DNA of 64,000 bases from Pelodera strongyloides. Lineage: Eukaryota > Nematoda > Chromadorea > Rhabditida > Rhabditidae. A program made the translations under genes and the position numbers. Under the pieces are notes generated by a model. That model was given only the letters and a program-made list of their open reading frames with translations. It was not told where the DNA came from and searched no databases. The stretch covers positions 248,001-312,000 of the forward strand of contig JAANDG010000057.1 of the NCBI GenBank assembly GCA_036852015.1. Direction: 5' to 3'. Positions 1-13,913 of this stretch are shown piece by piece. How positions within the stretch are numbered: the stretch's first letter is position 1; each line of letters starts with the position of its first letter.

Positions 1-1603
1 CCTAAATTTATATCTTTTCTTGATCATGCATCTTTGATGAAGAAGTGATCAGGAATGTTTTACCTACCGTAACCCAGTTCACTTTGAAAATTCCTCGAGA
101 GAAAGCTCTATAATTTGCAACTTTTTGTGTGTGATCAGTTTGCCGAGTTCATCTATTATTGAAACCTCGTGCTAGATATTGGACGAACGCCAGTGTGACG
201 TAGGAATTGTTTATTGAGCATTGAGCGATCTACATACTTTTGGGTTTGATCCACTGGCTCAGTGGATTGCGAATTAACCTCTCGGGAACACAACCAGGGT
301 TGGGATCCTCCCAGTAAACCAACTGCTGGATTCAAAAAGTTAGTAGGGTCTGAGTGAACCTGAGTGTTCACCATGGTATACTGTATCCATATTAGGATTA
401 ATAGATATATGTAGTATTAACGAATTCACGTTTATGTGAAACCTGTCATACGACTATGTATGTACCTCGCTCCCCGACGCGGAGTGCCCATCCACCCAAA
501 TTTCTGTGTGACGTTGCAACCGTTGGTCTAATCATTGAATTTTGGGTTCAAAAATCTCCGCCAATTATTTCACATTAATCTCTTTTTTGACTATTTACAG
601 TATCGTTTGAAATGGTTTAGTTGCTTTTTGCAGATGAGAGTAGTTTTGTTGCAGTCGAGAGTAGCGGGGGTGCAATATTTCCTTATAGTTCTATGTACGC
701 ATATCAAGTAAGATCTAATCGAAGACATAATCGCGTATCCGTTGAAATTTGGGATGTTTTGTTGCTTTTAGAACAAATTTTCACTTGAAGATGTATAAAA
801 GACAAGTGAAAGTTTAAGATAAAAAGCAATTGATAGATTAGAGATGAAATCTTTGATGAAATTAGTGGTTGATAAGATACTACGGTACATATTGTAAAAA
901 TTAGGTGAGATTTTATATTCGTGATATTTTTGTCTAATAAGAGAATGAAAGAGATAACAAAGGAATGATTACTTTGATAAGCAGCACAACTTTTAAAAAG
1001 CGCGCGTTTACAGTTTTGGTGTAGTACCGTATGTAGGAGCTATGACAAGCTACTGAAATGTTCGTCTTACAGTAGTAAAGTTCAGGGTTCAGTTCAGTGG
1101 TGGGTGATTTACTTCTGTACCATCCTTTTTTTGCTTACGAGTATCAGATCAAAATGTTGTTGATGCCGAGGAAACAGCTTTCAAAAATGAGAGATATAGA
1201 GAAACCGACATACGAAAATATTTTATCTTATTTCCTCTATTGTCATAATGATCCATAATGTCTGATCATCCCATTGTCTGCATCTCTATGTCCTCTTCTC
1301 GCAGACTTGCTCTCTCACCAGACCCCACCTCCCTTTATAAATAAGACATGCCCCCAGATCGCAGAAACTGTAATTGGCAATTGACGATCGAGGAACCTCT
1401 CCTTGATACACCTTTAGACTCATACCGGACTACGGTATTATCCACTATTTATAAAGTACCCACTACGGTACATTCACTGACTAACTACTGTATATACCGA
1501 CACACCCTTAACCTCTAAGGATGACAAATAAAATTATTCCCGACGTTGTTTTGGTACGTTACTTATTAATACTGATCACTTTTGAAACTTTTGGTAATCT
1601 ACT
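1..1603. other. non-coding stretch, no gene seen
   Basis: AT-rich sequence with many short open frames but no run with coding character and no exon set bounded by worm splice sites. It contains several copies of the word TACGGTA/TACCGTA (891, 1025, 1431, 1464). I see nothing else definable. Confidence 0.5.
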
Positions 1604-1776
1604 TTTAAAGCGAAATGCTAGCCCCTTTGGAAAATTTGCATATGATAAGCAAATCCTGTGTATCCTATGCTAATTTTGTACGATTGCCGTGGACGATCGT
1701 ACAAAATTAGCATAGGATACATAGGATTTGCTTATCATATGCAAATTTTCCAAAGGGGCTAGCATTTCGCTTTAAA
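1604..1776. repeat. near-perfect long inverted repeat (hairpin element)
   Basis: Two 81-bp arms (1604-1684 and 1696-1776) are reverse complements with one mismatch that I can find, separated by an 11-nt loop. The ends read TTTAAAGCGAAAT...ATTTCGCTTTAAA, the same outer ~12 bp as the PAL-A family elsewhere in the window, but the interior is unrelated. The near identity of the arms suggests recent origin or ongoing correction between arms. A transcript would fold into an ~80-bp duplex. Confidence 0.9.
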
Positions 1777-2675
1777 GCAACGGAGAAAAGAAATTATTTC
1801 TGAATTTTTATGCTTTTGTTATATCGTGATGCCGTAAAGATAAAATCTGACTGAGTGAAATTTATTTATATTTTCTGCCCTTTTAGTCGGTTTCAAATGC
1901 ATCGAAAGGCCGCTACAAACGCTTTGATTTTGTAAGTTTTCCTTTTGTTTATATTATTTTGGTTTTCGGGTATTCATGTGATTATCATGATCAAAGTTTT
2001 GTATATCTGTTATCTTTGGTAGATGAAAGAGCGTTTCGACACACTGAAATGTTGATGTATGTTACCGACTTACGTAGAACTGTACTTTTTTATCCAGTTT
2101 TGTACGCTAGTTACAGTTTCTTCAGCCATTGTGTTATGAGGTACTGCGGATTTCTTGTCCAGCTCTTAAAAATAGTAATTTTTCTTTTTTTCATATAAGT
2201 TCTTACAGTAAGTAATACATTTCAAGTTCGTTTACCCTCTCTCTACTGTATAGTTTCTTCCTGCCGCTAGCATTGTCTTCTGAGCTGTTGTATCATTCTT
2301 TTCTAAGCTGTTGCATTTTCTAAAATGTGTATCCTTGTACGCTCCAGCTAAATCTTATTTTGAACAACAATATCACCGTGGCTTTCCACACCATCTTTGA
2401 GCCGGTAAGTGTTACTTTTTTTTAACACTTTTTTCAAGTATTGTGAAGTGTTCTCTAGAAAAGGCCATATGCCCCAATGTACCAGTAGATCTATTCCAGT
2501 TTTTTTATTGGTCAGGCATAACCATCATATTTGCAGCTGTTCAGCTTTCTGCTCTTTCATTGAGTTGTTCGAGGAAGAAAATTCCAGACAGTCAAAAAAA
2601 ATATTTTGTCTACACCCAGTTTTCATTCTTTTTGTTTTGGTTTGTTTGAGCAAAACGATGACAAACTTCTAAGAG
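1777..2675. other. non-coding stretch
   Basis: T-rich sequence between two palindromic elements. Overlapping short open frames at 1959-2198 and 2409-2672 are hydrophobic-looking only because the DNA is T-rich. No splice-site framework or recognisable protein. Confidence 0.45.
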
Positions 2676-2855
2676 TTAAAGCGAAATACCGGACGGTTTT
2701 TGAAACACACCGAGTGCGCCTGCATTCTTATGCAGTTTATGCAAATGAGCATAAATTGAATAAAAAATCGAGCTAGATTCGAGAAAATTCGCATAAATAC
2801 GTAAGTATTCAATTGTCCACGATGCGTTTCAAAAACCGCCGGTATTTCGCTTTAA
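2676..2855. repeat. PAL-A palindromic element, copy 1
   Basis: About 180 bp, opening TTAAAGCGAAATACCGG and closing with the inverted form CCGGTATTTCGCTTTAA. The interior has the family's TTATGC...GCATAAAT blocks and an A/T run. No open frame, so a non-autonomous element. Confidence 0.85.
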
Positions 2856-4315
2856 AGGCAAAGTTCTAGAAAAGTCAGTAAGTAGTAACTCATAGACCAA
2901 AAAGTGCTACCGTATGTTGACACCACCATAACACGGAACCCTTTGCGTTGTTTGGTTGTAGTAGGCAAGTCTATAACAGCGCAAAGAGATCGTTTAACGC
3001 AAAGAGATCGTTTAACTCCTTACGTAGAAAACGACCGTCTTTGTAACGGACATAGTATACTCACGTAGCCTTCACGTAGCAAATATTATGACTGAATTGG
3101 GTAAAACAGTTTGCGTAGAAAGTGTCCCGCACGAATGTGAGTCAGATTGTCGCACCTATATAAAGTCACCAGTTATTCCGTATTAAAACTCGGAACTGTA
3201 CGGTTTTGTCCACGTCTACATCTAACTTTGGTTCACTAAAGTTTTTGGCTATCTCAACAATAAGGTAAATTTTTCCACCAATGTTTCACTGAACACTTCG
3301 GCAGTAAATTTGAAAGGTTGTAAACTGTTTGGTAGAGGAAAGATATATTTATTGCACACCTATTGTTGCACTGCAAAGAGATTGTTTATTAGAATTTGTA
3401 ACAAAATTGATAAGATAAACGAAAGAAAATGATTTATTCGAGGAGTTTCTCTATCTCTCTCTTCCTCTCTCTCTTCCTCTCTATCTCTGTCCCACTTTTG
3501 GTCTACAGTAACAGGTCTGAAAAGGCACGCGCAAATTACTGTATAGAAGTAAAAAATGTGTAGGTACAATACGGGTACTTTCCTGAATATTTATTCCAAA
3601 AAATAGGAGGTACAGCTTACATTACAATCCAGTGTATTTTACGAACGATAATTACTGTGGATGTACAATATGCATCCATAAAAACCGCAGTTATTTTTTA
3701 CCGTGTACGTTGCTATACTCTATGTAATGCTCACACCTCAAACGGGATACGCGATTTGACTGCATAGAAGGTTTAGGTAAGTGATTTATAATCTGGGGAG
3801 ATCTAGGTAGGTTACCGGAAGTAAAGGGGGGTCCAGCTAGTCCCACGATGTCTGGGTACTTGCTCCCTTGAACATTTGGTCACTCCGAACCCCGAACTTG
3901 TCCTTTTTGCCATCACATTACAACACCAACTGTTGTATTGTTTTTGAAAGTCGATATCGCGGTTTAGAACACTGCCAGCGGATCTTTGTCACTGAAAAGG
4001 GGACTCAAAACGACACTTTATATTTTTATTTTGCCATTTACATTACTATATATTTACTTTCAGTCCTAGTTGCATGGCTATTTTTAAGAACTGAAAAATA
4101 TTTTAAAGGGAAAATTCCCTACGCATAAAGAATTCAATCAAGGCGTAGATATATGCTTTGATAGAGCAATCCATACACAAATAAGTATAGCATGATATTT
4201 CAAAACTGCTGAGAAATATCTGCTAATATCAACTAGAGTAAGCCTCCACATGTAAAGGTAAGACTTTTCTTGTCTAAATGCCCAACATTCTAATTATCGC
4301 CTAATTTTCTTTCAG
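2856..4315. other. upstream region of the transporter gene
   Basis: Non-coding. A CT-rich run lies near 3444-3490. No TATA-type or other promoter motif can be assigned with confidence. The 3' end (4301-4315) is a pyrimidine tract ending TTTCAG directly before the transporter ATG, so it is a splice or trans-splice acceptor. Confidence 0.5.
4314..4315 (+). promoter_or_regulatory. splice acceptor abutting the start codon, possible SL trans-splice site
   Basis: The polypyrimidine run TTTTCTTTCAG ends immediately before the transporter ATG at 4316. An acceptor placed 0-10 nt before ATG is typical of nematode spliced-leader addition. A cis-spliced 5'UTR exon upstream is an equally valid reading. 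Confidence 0.5.
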
Positions 4316-7300
4316 ATGCCATCATGGTCCATCCACATACTCAGTCTGGCCCTTTGTCTGAGCAGTGGGTTTCATCAGGGATACATCGCCGCAGTACTCA
4401 ATCAACCGTACAAACAGATAGAGAAGTACATACAAGACTCTTACCAACAAAGATGGGGACAACCACTTGAGGATAGTATAAAGGTGCGTGTCCACAAGAA
4501 ACATTATGCAACTGAAATTCTTACGAGGCTGGACATCCCACCCGCATGATTGATCCCTTTAAAGCGGCATGACATGGCTCATGAACTGTGAAGCATCTCC
4601 TGTCAGTCATATTCTCCGGCGCATAACGGAACTATTGGTATAAAAACATATTAATACGTTTGTCCTCACAAACCACGTGCCATATCGCTTTAAACGTATA
4701 CCCTATATTTCCAGAATATCATCTGGTCTGCACTGAATATCTCGTTCCCCGTGGCGACAATCGTGGGTCAATTTGCCGCCTCTTTTCTGTGCAAAAGATT
4801 CGGAAGGAAGAAAACGGCATTATTCTCCACTTTTCTTTACATTCCCGGCTGTCTGATCTCAATGTCGGCCAAGTACTTCAGTCCTGCATTTGAACTACTT
4901 TTTGTCGGACGGTTTATTTGGTGAGTCGTGTTTTTTTTAGAGATACCCTACCTTGAGCATGAGTAGTATATCTCGGGGCCCTGAGCTTGTCTTGATATGG
5001 GATGCGGTTTTCATTGTAGTGTCTCCGAAATCTTTCTGCACAGGCAAATTTAGCACAACTTGTTTTCCGTAGGAAAGCGTATAATATCAAGATTATCTAT
5101 TATCATTTGTTTTGTTTTGTACGAATACTCACATAAATTTGCTCAAGATAATTAAAACCATGGCCATTCAATTGATGCTTGTCAACCTTTCATCATATTG
5201 ATGCACACATTTTATGTGTTAATAAATATTTAAATATTTAATATTTATATATTGATTAACCTAGTTATTTAGTAAGAAAACAAGCAACTCTACTGATTGA
5301 CTATTAGCAAAATCGAAAGTCTATCCTTCAACGCACATTTGTTTTACCGGAATGTGATGTTGATCTCTATATCAATAACAAATAAATCAAATTACCAAAA
5401 ATCCTTGCGAATTCTTAGAGAAAAGTGTTTTGTTGATCATTTGTTGTTTTTCAATGTTTCAGTGCGGATTTTGACATAGCATAAGATAGTATTTCGATAT
5501 GAAACGATGAATGATTAGAGTAGAATCACCTTTTGTTTTTCATAGCGAAACTTTTACCCAAGCGCACCTTTAGCTTTGATATGATGAGTGTTCTTTGATC
5601 TATCAGTTCGGGGTTCATACAACAAGAAAAGATCAGTGACAAGTTCAATGACGAAAAAAAACCGAGAGAAATTGCGGGGAACACTTTATTGTGATCACTG
5701 ATTACGGTAGGAGTAAGTCATTGGTACGGGTATGGGGTCGGTCCAACAAAAGTGTGTAAAGCGATATGACACGTGATTGGGTATTCCCATGTATGTACTG
5801 CTCTGCACCTTGAAACCTCTTAGTAAATTCAGTTTATAGTGTGATGAATGCCACGTTTTATACAAACAATTGGGCCACTGCTACCATAGAAATATAAATT
5901 ACTAACTACTGTACTTTCAGGGCCCTGGCCAATGGTATCAATAGCGTTGTGGCTACGGTATGGATTGTTGAATGTGCCCCGGCAGCTATTAGAGGGCGGA
6001 TGGCCGCAATGCAAGAAATGTTCATGAGTATAGGTTGGTTTTTGTGGTCGTCATGATTTCAATAAGGGGTTTCAATGATTACCAGATTTCTTTACGCCAG
6101 ATATGGCCATATAATTCCAGTATAAATAGTGCTAATATAACTTGTGATGATCGACTCTGATTCTAATTATACTTCGTTCTGTCGTGGCGGGAATTATATT
6201 TCTGTAATTATATATCTCTAATTGCCTAATTTATTTCTTCTATAGGTTCCCTGGTGACTCAAGCCGTGGGTGTGCCGTTCTCCACAGATGATATGTGGCC
6301 GATGGTATTCCTTCCCGGGGCAATTATCGCTGCCCTATCACTCATAATGTTCTGTTTCGTATACGAATCACCACAATTCATCATTGAAAGATATGGAGAC
6401 AAGGAATTGGTGGGTCTTGAATATTTGAATAAGAGCGCAGCGCCGTGAGAGACGATGAAAAGAAAAAATCAAAGTAAATAATATATATACTTGGAAATAA
6501 TTCCACCAACAGTATATAGATGTAAATCCACAAGAATTCACAAAGAAAATGTCTTTTCATAATCTGAAAGTTATATATTCAGAAGGAAATTTGCTATGTG
6601 AAGATTCCAATATAGATAAGTTGCGAGAAGACGCTAGGCTCTAGGTGGAGCCCCTGGTGTTAGGTTACAGTACTTCGGTTCCTGGCCAATGATAACGAGC
6701 ACCTTTTCCTGCTTTCAACTAACAATAAGATTGATTTTATTTATCGATTTCCAGGCTCGCAAATCACTGGCCGCCTATCATGGAGTTGAGTTGGACGATC
6801 CCTCATTGGAAGAAGAACTCAAGATTTGTGAGGCTGGAAACAAGCAGAAGGCCGATAAGGTAATCTTTATCTCATCGAGCTGCTTGTTCTAATAATCCCT
6901 CAAAGTTCTATCCACGTCTTAGTACATGCATCACAGGCATACCGTGACACCTTGGCCTAGAAGTTCCCGCAGCAGCATATAATTTTAATTTATTTTATAT
7001 TTCTCATTTCCAGGCTGCTGGTATCTCCACTCAACACGACGGCATGACGATAATGTTCAATCCATGGAAGGCCAATGATCCCGCCAGTCGGGTTATACGA
7101 CAGGCCGCGTATATGGGACTATTGGTCAAGGTACGGTAGTTTCGAGTCTGTTTTTTCTCAAACGTACCGTAGTTTACGATACCCCTTTTCTCTGCCCTCT
7201 CTCACACTCTCTCTCTATCTAAACATGTCCATCGCTCTTCATGCTGATCCGACGGGTTGTTGGAAAAGCATATAGACAATAATCATATTGCATAATAGAA

Positions 7301-8956
7301 AGCTTCTGGCTCCTGTTTTCAAACTCAATTATATATTTTTTATCTCTTCAACATACCTTTCCCGTTTAGGTCGTCTACGTGTTCACTGGTGCGCGGTGTC
7401 TGCGCGGCTACAGTACCTTTGTGTTGCACGACCTCAGTCACTGGAGCTACAACGCGGCACTCTATGGATCGTTCTTTGTTGGTAAGTCTTGTCTTTCGAT
7501 ACTATCGCATATTCTACCTACAACACTCTCTTCGATTGGGGTGTCGGGTACAGAAGAATCACAACTAAAATTATAGAAACAAGTTCGATGTCTAGCGGGC
7601 ACTAGTTGAACAACGCGCAGTGCTCTATTTACATCTATGGAGCAAATCATAAGCCTTGAATACTTATTTGACCACCCGTGAAGAGCATGCATACGATGCA
7701 TAAAACATATATTTGTCAATGATGTCAACTCCTCCAGGTCTGGCCCGTGTGCCGATCACCCTGATCCCTGTGTTCCTCGTGGATAGACTCGGTCGACGGC
7801 CGCTCCTCAACGGCACAACCTTCATCTGTGTGCTGTCCCTCGCCGCTATGATGTTCGGAATTCTGGGAGGAGAACAGTTTCAGGTACGCTTAGAGTTTTA
7901 ATCATTTGGAATATGCTGAATAGGCAGTGTACGTAGCACATGCTGACCTTTTTTTTGTTGCTGTAATGGGTTTTCCATGTATGCCAAAAAACAACTGTGC
8001 GTTCCCTCCCAAGTATAGAAAAATTTATCGTATTTCCCTGAATTGAATAGTTGACATGAGAAATTAATACATGGATCTCAAGAAGTCGTAAAATACGGTA
8101 AATTTGTCCGGATAGTTGGAAACCCCATAATGCGCCTCGTTATATTAACCGAATTCGCGGATACGGTGCAGGGGTGTTGTTGAACAAGACAATGTGGCCA
8201 ATCTCCCTTCCCGGTGGATTTCCATTTATTGATTGATTCTTATGTTTCCAGGTTGCCACTATGGTCGGTCTCTCCGCCCTCCTCCTAATCTCGGCCTGTG
8301 GTATTGGATCGATATCTCGCTTCTATGCTTCCGAACTGGTACCCAGGTCCCTCCTCCTGAATGCGACTGCTTATCTCACGATGTTTGAGGCTCTCACCAA
8401 GATCGCTGTGGAATTCGCATTCTATCCGGTGGCCAATATGGTCGGTTATTTATTCTTATAAATTTGAATCTTGAAAACTAATTTTACTATTCATATTTGT
8501 GGGCGTGGCACTCAACAAAGGTGACTGTTCATCTGATCTTACATGTGTTTATTGACAACGTTTTGGCCCGGACCTTAATCAGGACAATCCCTCAAACTTG
8601 GGTATTTAAACCGATCTGGGTCGTTTTCGAGATTATCTTATTATTGACCATGTATTGATTGATATTGATTGATTGATTATCGATTGATTCCAGATCGGAG
8701 GCTGGTCGATGCTTCTCTTCCTTATCCCTACAGCACTTTCACTAATTCCTCTATGGGCTTTGTGTCCGGAAACAAGTCGGAAACACGTCAATGAGGTTAG
8801 TTGACGCACTTTTGGTAACATGTTGTGCTTGCGCCTTTTTGGTCTTTCTCTATCTTATTTCGTATACGTTGGTAAATCAGTATTGGTATTCATTTCATTC
8901 AGGTCCTCAACGAAATTGCCGTCAGAAAGAACTTGAAAATCAACTTCAACTCTTGA
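4316..8956 (+). CDS. MFS sugar-transporter-like protein (SLC2/GLUT-type fold), 11 exons
   Basis: Exons 4316-4483, 4715-4920, 5921-6033, 6246-6409, 6755-6859, 7014-7130, 7370-7481, 7738-7883, 8252-8440, 8694-8795 and 8903-8956 join in phase to ~490 residues, the usual GLUT length. Seen: a TM1 GFHQGYIAAVLNQ stretch, both loop motifs (CKRFGRKK near residue 82, DRLGRRP near 345), ECAP...RGRM after TM4, YESPQF after TM6 and PETSR at the end of TM12. These define the sugar-porter group of the major facilitator superfamily, multi-pass carriers that move hexoses or related solutes across membranes. The TM7 QQ-SG-N signature reads GARCLRG here and the TM10 GP-PW motif is absent, so the substrate may not be glucose. 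The start is the ATG directly after TTTCAG. A PAL-B element lies in intron 1. I cannot assign a specific paralogue. Confidence 0.9.
4559..4693. repeat. PAL-B palindromic element inside transporter intron 1
   Basis: Opens TTAAAGCGGCATGACATGG and closes CACGTGCCATATCGCTTTAA. It ends 21 nt before exon 2, so the intron's 3' splice region is crowded by the element. Confidence 0.7.
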
Positions 8957-11900
8957 TTTTTGCACAAAGGGGGGTTTCCGGAAGTTGCCCTTTAAATGTT
9001 CAAATATTCAGACAAACCGTATTACGGTACCATTTTTATGCTGGAAAACAGAAAACTAACAATAACCGAATACTAATGCATCACTGTTATCTGTCAGTGA
9101 TATTTCTGTTGTACGACAATAATATTTGATATTAAATATTAAATTTTAAATAGTTAGGTACTCGCTTAATTCCCCTATTTTATATATATATATTTGCTGT
9201 TTTATCCTTTGTTTGCTCCTAAACGGTTACTATCAAAACAGGGTATGCTTTGACGTATTTACTACTGAATGCCTTTGTAAATTGACATTTTTATTCTTTG
9301 TATTTTCTTCTATGTACCGAACTTTTCTTTCTGGTATAATAATTTGTCCCGCTCACTCATCAAAAGCAATATAATTGCGTTAGTAGCAGGAAGAGATAAC
9401 GTTACCTTACAGAATTCATTTACAAGGCAGTTTTCTATAAAGTGGCTAGAGCTTTGATAGACTGATATTTTTGATGTTTTTGAATATACATACGATATAT
9501 ACATATATTATATTGCATATTATTGTTTATTGTTGTCTTTACAATTCCACTACAATTTGATGTATGTAATTAGGATTGATAAATTGAGCTTGGTTCTTTA
9601 ACCCTGAGAAACGATCATTTTGCTTAGTTTCTAACACATAACATGTTATCCTCCTGAAACGTATAACATTTTATCCATGCACTATTTTGTGCGTAACTCT
9701 TGAATACTTTTCATTCAAGTTATATATATTTTTCGAGCTGAATCCCTAGTTTGAGTGACCCTACAGGCTTTCCTTACTTATAACATTTTACGATTGTTTA
9801 TGTTTTATTTTGCTTGTGCGAAGATACATATAATACCTGTGCATTATATGTTTTCTAGATGTTTGTTAGAGATTACGTTCAGTTTAGAACTAACTTGTGT
9901 TGTATTTGCTGTTTCATGTATTATTATATTTTGCAATAACGAGGTTCAAATCAAATTTTTATTATTTTTTATTATTATTATTCTACTAATATTCCAAGTA
10001 GGACATCTATGTGAATCTACACAATGAAATGCCATTACTAGCGCCCAATACCGCTTTAACTTTCATGATTTTTCGACATTCTCTTATTTTATTTTACCAA
10101 AAACATTATGATATTATTCTCTGTAATAAAACTGGTAACCTAATCGTGTACGGCAACACTGCTCGCCATATATTAGTTTTTTGAAGTATCGAGGCTCAAA
10201 ATTACATAATTTTGTTGTTATCGTGAGATTTCTGTTTGATATTTCTGTATTTTACATACGTATAATTCGTTAGACTATAATAAAGTGTACTGATTTTTTC
10301 TTGTTTTTGATGTTGTGAAAGTTGCCAAATTGTATAGCCTATTTATTAATACTTTCATTGAAAGTTTAATGATACACAAACAAATAAGCATAAAGAAGCA
10401 AAAAAAAAGAAAATCCACACGACCAATTTGTGATGTACCCTCGACTCTGACAATGAAAAATCCAGAACCCTGGTTTCTGAAACGGATTCTTACGCTTTCC
10501 TATTGTGCCCTTCTGTGCCTTTCTGGCACATAATGGAACACAATTTGCTCAGTGGACACACATAGGCTTCGCTAACCATGTGATATACCGCTTGATAAAT
10601 CCACATGTTGTTTTCAAATCATTTACTAAAGCTTCTGCAGATTATTTTATGTTCGCCCACTCTCTCTTTCCCATCAAAAAAGCCACGTTTGTTTGGATTT
10701 GCGCCTGATTTCTTTATAAATATTTCTAGTTCTGTCATCCGCTGCCTTCACACACTTATTCACTGCGCTATACAAACAATCTTCCAGGCGCGCTAACGCG
10801 TCCGTTTTTCTCACGCGCCTTTTTCGCGCACGCGGAATTGAACAGCATATCAGAGCTTATGTAAAGCATAGCATTGATTGTTTGATCTCGTTTACGGAGA
10901 TGATTTTTGTAGTATAACATAGTGTTTCTATCTACATTCCTCTACTCTCTAACTAGAGTTTTTCGATATTTCGACGAAGAACAGTCCTCGGGATAGGATA
11001 CATCCATTATTTCCTTGTAATTGTGTAAAGGAATTTTTTTAATATTTTTGTTGCTCCACTTGTACACTTAGTTTCGGTACAACAGCCCGTATTTAAAACG
11101 GGTGCTTTATTATAGTCTACGTAAATAACTGCGCGATACTGCGCGATTTTTTGTTCTGATTTAGTTCATTTGCATGCAACAGATGCAGTTGTCCAACACA
11201 AGTTTTAAAAACCGGCCGTTATATCGCTTGAAGACGCTTACGAGAATTCTGACAACGTGTAAACAAGTTGTTGTCGTTGTGATAATATTTCTAATGGATT
11301 TGTCGTCGATCGCTTTTAGTTTGTACAATATTTCCATGTTCAAATTTCCATCTTTTTCTCATTCCTATGATTAAGAGTGAGCTGTTTACAAGAGATAAGT
11401 GCTTCTTCTTGCTTGTTCACATCCATTCTGGAGGACAAAAAGCATGGACAAACTGAGTGTCCAACAATCGAGAACAACCATTCCTTTCCGGTTCAAAAAC
11501 TGAGATTTGCAACGGTTTCTTGCTCTAACAATGAGGTTTTCCTCTATTTTTTCTTTAGAGTAGCCGGCCAATGAAAACCATGTACATGGGAATGTCCTCC
11601 ATTGAATTTTTTTGTTTGGTCTGTTTTTAAGTTCAATGTCTAATCCATGATGAAGCACCCCAAGTGCAGTTTTTTTAAAGTGAGGCAACAGACATAACAT
11701 AAACATAGATGAAGGTTTGAAATATTATTCTATTTCTATATGCGAGTTCAAGTAGTAAACTACCTGATTTATCCAAAAGTGTATGTAAAAATAAAGTACT
11801 CGTAGGCTTGCTTCTTTACTAAATGTATATAACACACGAACGCCTAATGTTCCTGAGAGCTTCATCTCACAACCACTCAGCATATGATTTATTACAACCT

Positions 11901-12829
11901 TTTCACTTCCGGCATCCACCTTTCAATATAGAATAAGTTTCTGACAGACCAAAATGTTTCTAGATCCTTTTACTTTTACAACTGTTCACAAAATACGTAT
12001 TACTGAGCACAATTTGTAAGAAACTTCGTGGCAAGAAATTCTCTACGCTTTTATTCTCGATTCGTGTATGTTTTTCTTCATTGAAGTTATAGTAACTATA
12101 AATATTGCTTTATTTTATTTGGTTAGAGGAACTCCAACTTGTGCCAAAGTGCTATAACACATGTATTTGAACTCACATTATTACCGTGTATTGTACACTG
12201 TTTTATTCTGTGCTGCCGGCAACACAAGAAGTACATATAAATTAGCATATAATACAAGGGTTATGCAGTTGTCAGGCAAAACCACGCGTCATACCGCTTT
12301 AATAAAGTTGTTAATGAAGCCCTCGGCTCACTCAGAAAGCCCTTTGACTATGACCTGCGCAGAGATAGATGCTCAATCCACATCCCGTCCAGCATTGTAA
12401 TATACCCTGAGCCTAAGGGTGCACCACACCAAAACAACAATAGACAATTGGTGCGCGCTTTATGTGTTATTGAGGCACACCATTGTATTGGGATTTGAGA
12501 TTAAAACTGTCAATAAACCAGGTGTCAGCTTTAATACATAACGCCTAATATAAATATATGAACTTTATGTATGTTATTATTTCAGCTATATTTAATAAAG
12601 TTTACTCATAACGTGAAAATTGAATGGAAATGCGAATGGTTATATGTTCTTATTGGAACGAAATATGCCTGACTTTCTATTATAAGCTCTAAAAAAGCGA
12701 CGTAATAATAAGAACAAGGAATAAGAAGTTTCAGACTGAAGGCAATACTTTGCAACGTCCTATAAACAATAATTTACGCTCGTAACATTCAAAATTCAAA
12801 TGAGTATTATTGAAAATTCACAAATATGT
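8957..12829. other. 3' flank of the transporter gene and intergenic DNA
   Basis: AT-rich, no supported gene. AATAAA signals lie at 10125 and 10279, over 1 kb past the stop, so the true poly(A) site is uncertain. A degraded PAL-B-like copy may lie around 10470-10593, ending near ATATACCGCTTG. A clearer one is at 12140-12302. Around 10790-10850 there is a short GC-rich patch with repeated GCGC words. Confidence 0.45.
12140..12302. repeat. PAL-B palindromic element, degraded left arm
   Basis: The right arm is clear: AAACCACGCGTCATACCGCTTTAA. The left arm is recognisable only as a diverged CAAAGTGCTATAACACATG. The interior AT-rich block matches other copies in style. Confidence 0.55.
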
Positions 12830-13010
12830 TTAAAGCGAAATACCGGCCGGTTTTTGAACCATATCCATTAGGCCAGCTTTCTAATGCAGCTTATGCAAAT
12901 GAAAATAAATGAAAATAAAAAATCGAGTAAGTTCGAGCAAATTAGCATAAACACGGAAGAATGCAGTTGTCCACGATACTTTCCAAAAACCGGCCGGTAC
13001 TTCGCTTTAA
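12830..13010. repeat. PAL-A palindromic element, copy 2
   Basis: TTAAAGCGAAATACCGGCCGG at the left end and CCGGCCGGTACTTCGCTTTAA at the right, 181 bp, with the family's AT-rich interior. Confidence 0.85.
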
Positions 13011-13878
13011 TTCCACCGCAGCCATACTGTGCCCCCTTTCATCACTTTTGAGTTCAATTCAGATCACGTTCTACTTTTGCCTTTTCTCTCGGAATATGCA
13101 TATTTCTGCCTGTCAAATGCTTCTTTTTTTTGCACCATTTCCTGTATTTCAATTGGTTCTTTCCTCGTGTGGGTAATTGTGTTTGCGTTCATTCTTCGCC
13201 CCTCACACGACATTTTCATGTTTATGTTCAAACGTGAAGAGAAATGCCAAAAAAGCGATGTAAACATCAGAAACGACCGCGTTTCTCCAAACTTGGGCCA
13301 GCGTTATACTTGGCTACCGTGCGGCTCGACATATAGTACATGTGCGCGAACAGACTGTGAGCGTGAGCAGTTGCAGCGCGTTGCGCAACTATTCAATCCG
13401 TTCAGTTGTTGTTTGAACCTTGTTAGAAGTGGTGTCATAATAAAGAACACTTAATAAAAGCTAAGACGGATAACATGGATTTTATGGAGGAAGAGGCTGG
13501 AATCTCCCGCAGCATGGCCCGTACTGTATGTTGGTTTCCGCGTCCATACCAGAAGGGCACATACGGGAACATACTTCGAGCACACTACAGGGATGCAATT
13601 GTCCGGCACGCGTTTCACAAACCACGTGTCATGTCACTTTGTGAAGTAGTGACCGAGTGGGCAACAGTACCTTATGACATACCGAGGTAATTTCCGCATG
13701 AGAAGTGGTAGAACCCAATGCTTTAGCACGAGTTTCTAACTGATTTGACCTTGATTGCCCTAAACGTTAAACTCTCGGCCGGTGACATTTCACGGTTGTT
13801 GGACAACACCTTTTACGACCAGTTACCGGCCAGTCCTACCTCTCTACCTCTATGTTCCGCTCTCCTATCACTCGCCTA

Positions 13879-13913
<35 letters not shown>

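Noticed and set aside
13029..13454. 141-codon open frame
   Set aside because: No recognisable domain, odd composition, overlaps the end of a PAL-A flank, and has no splice or start context. Most likely chance in T-rich DNA.
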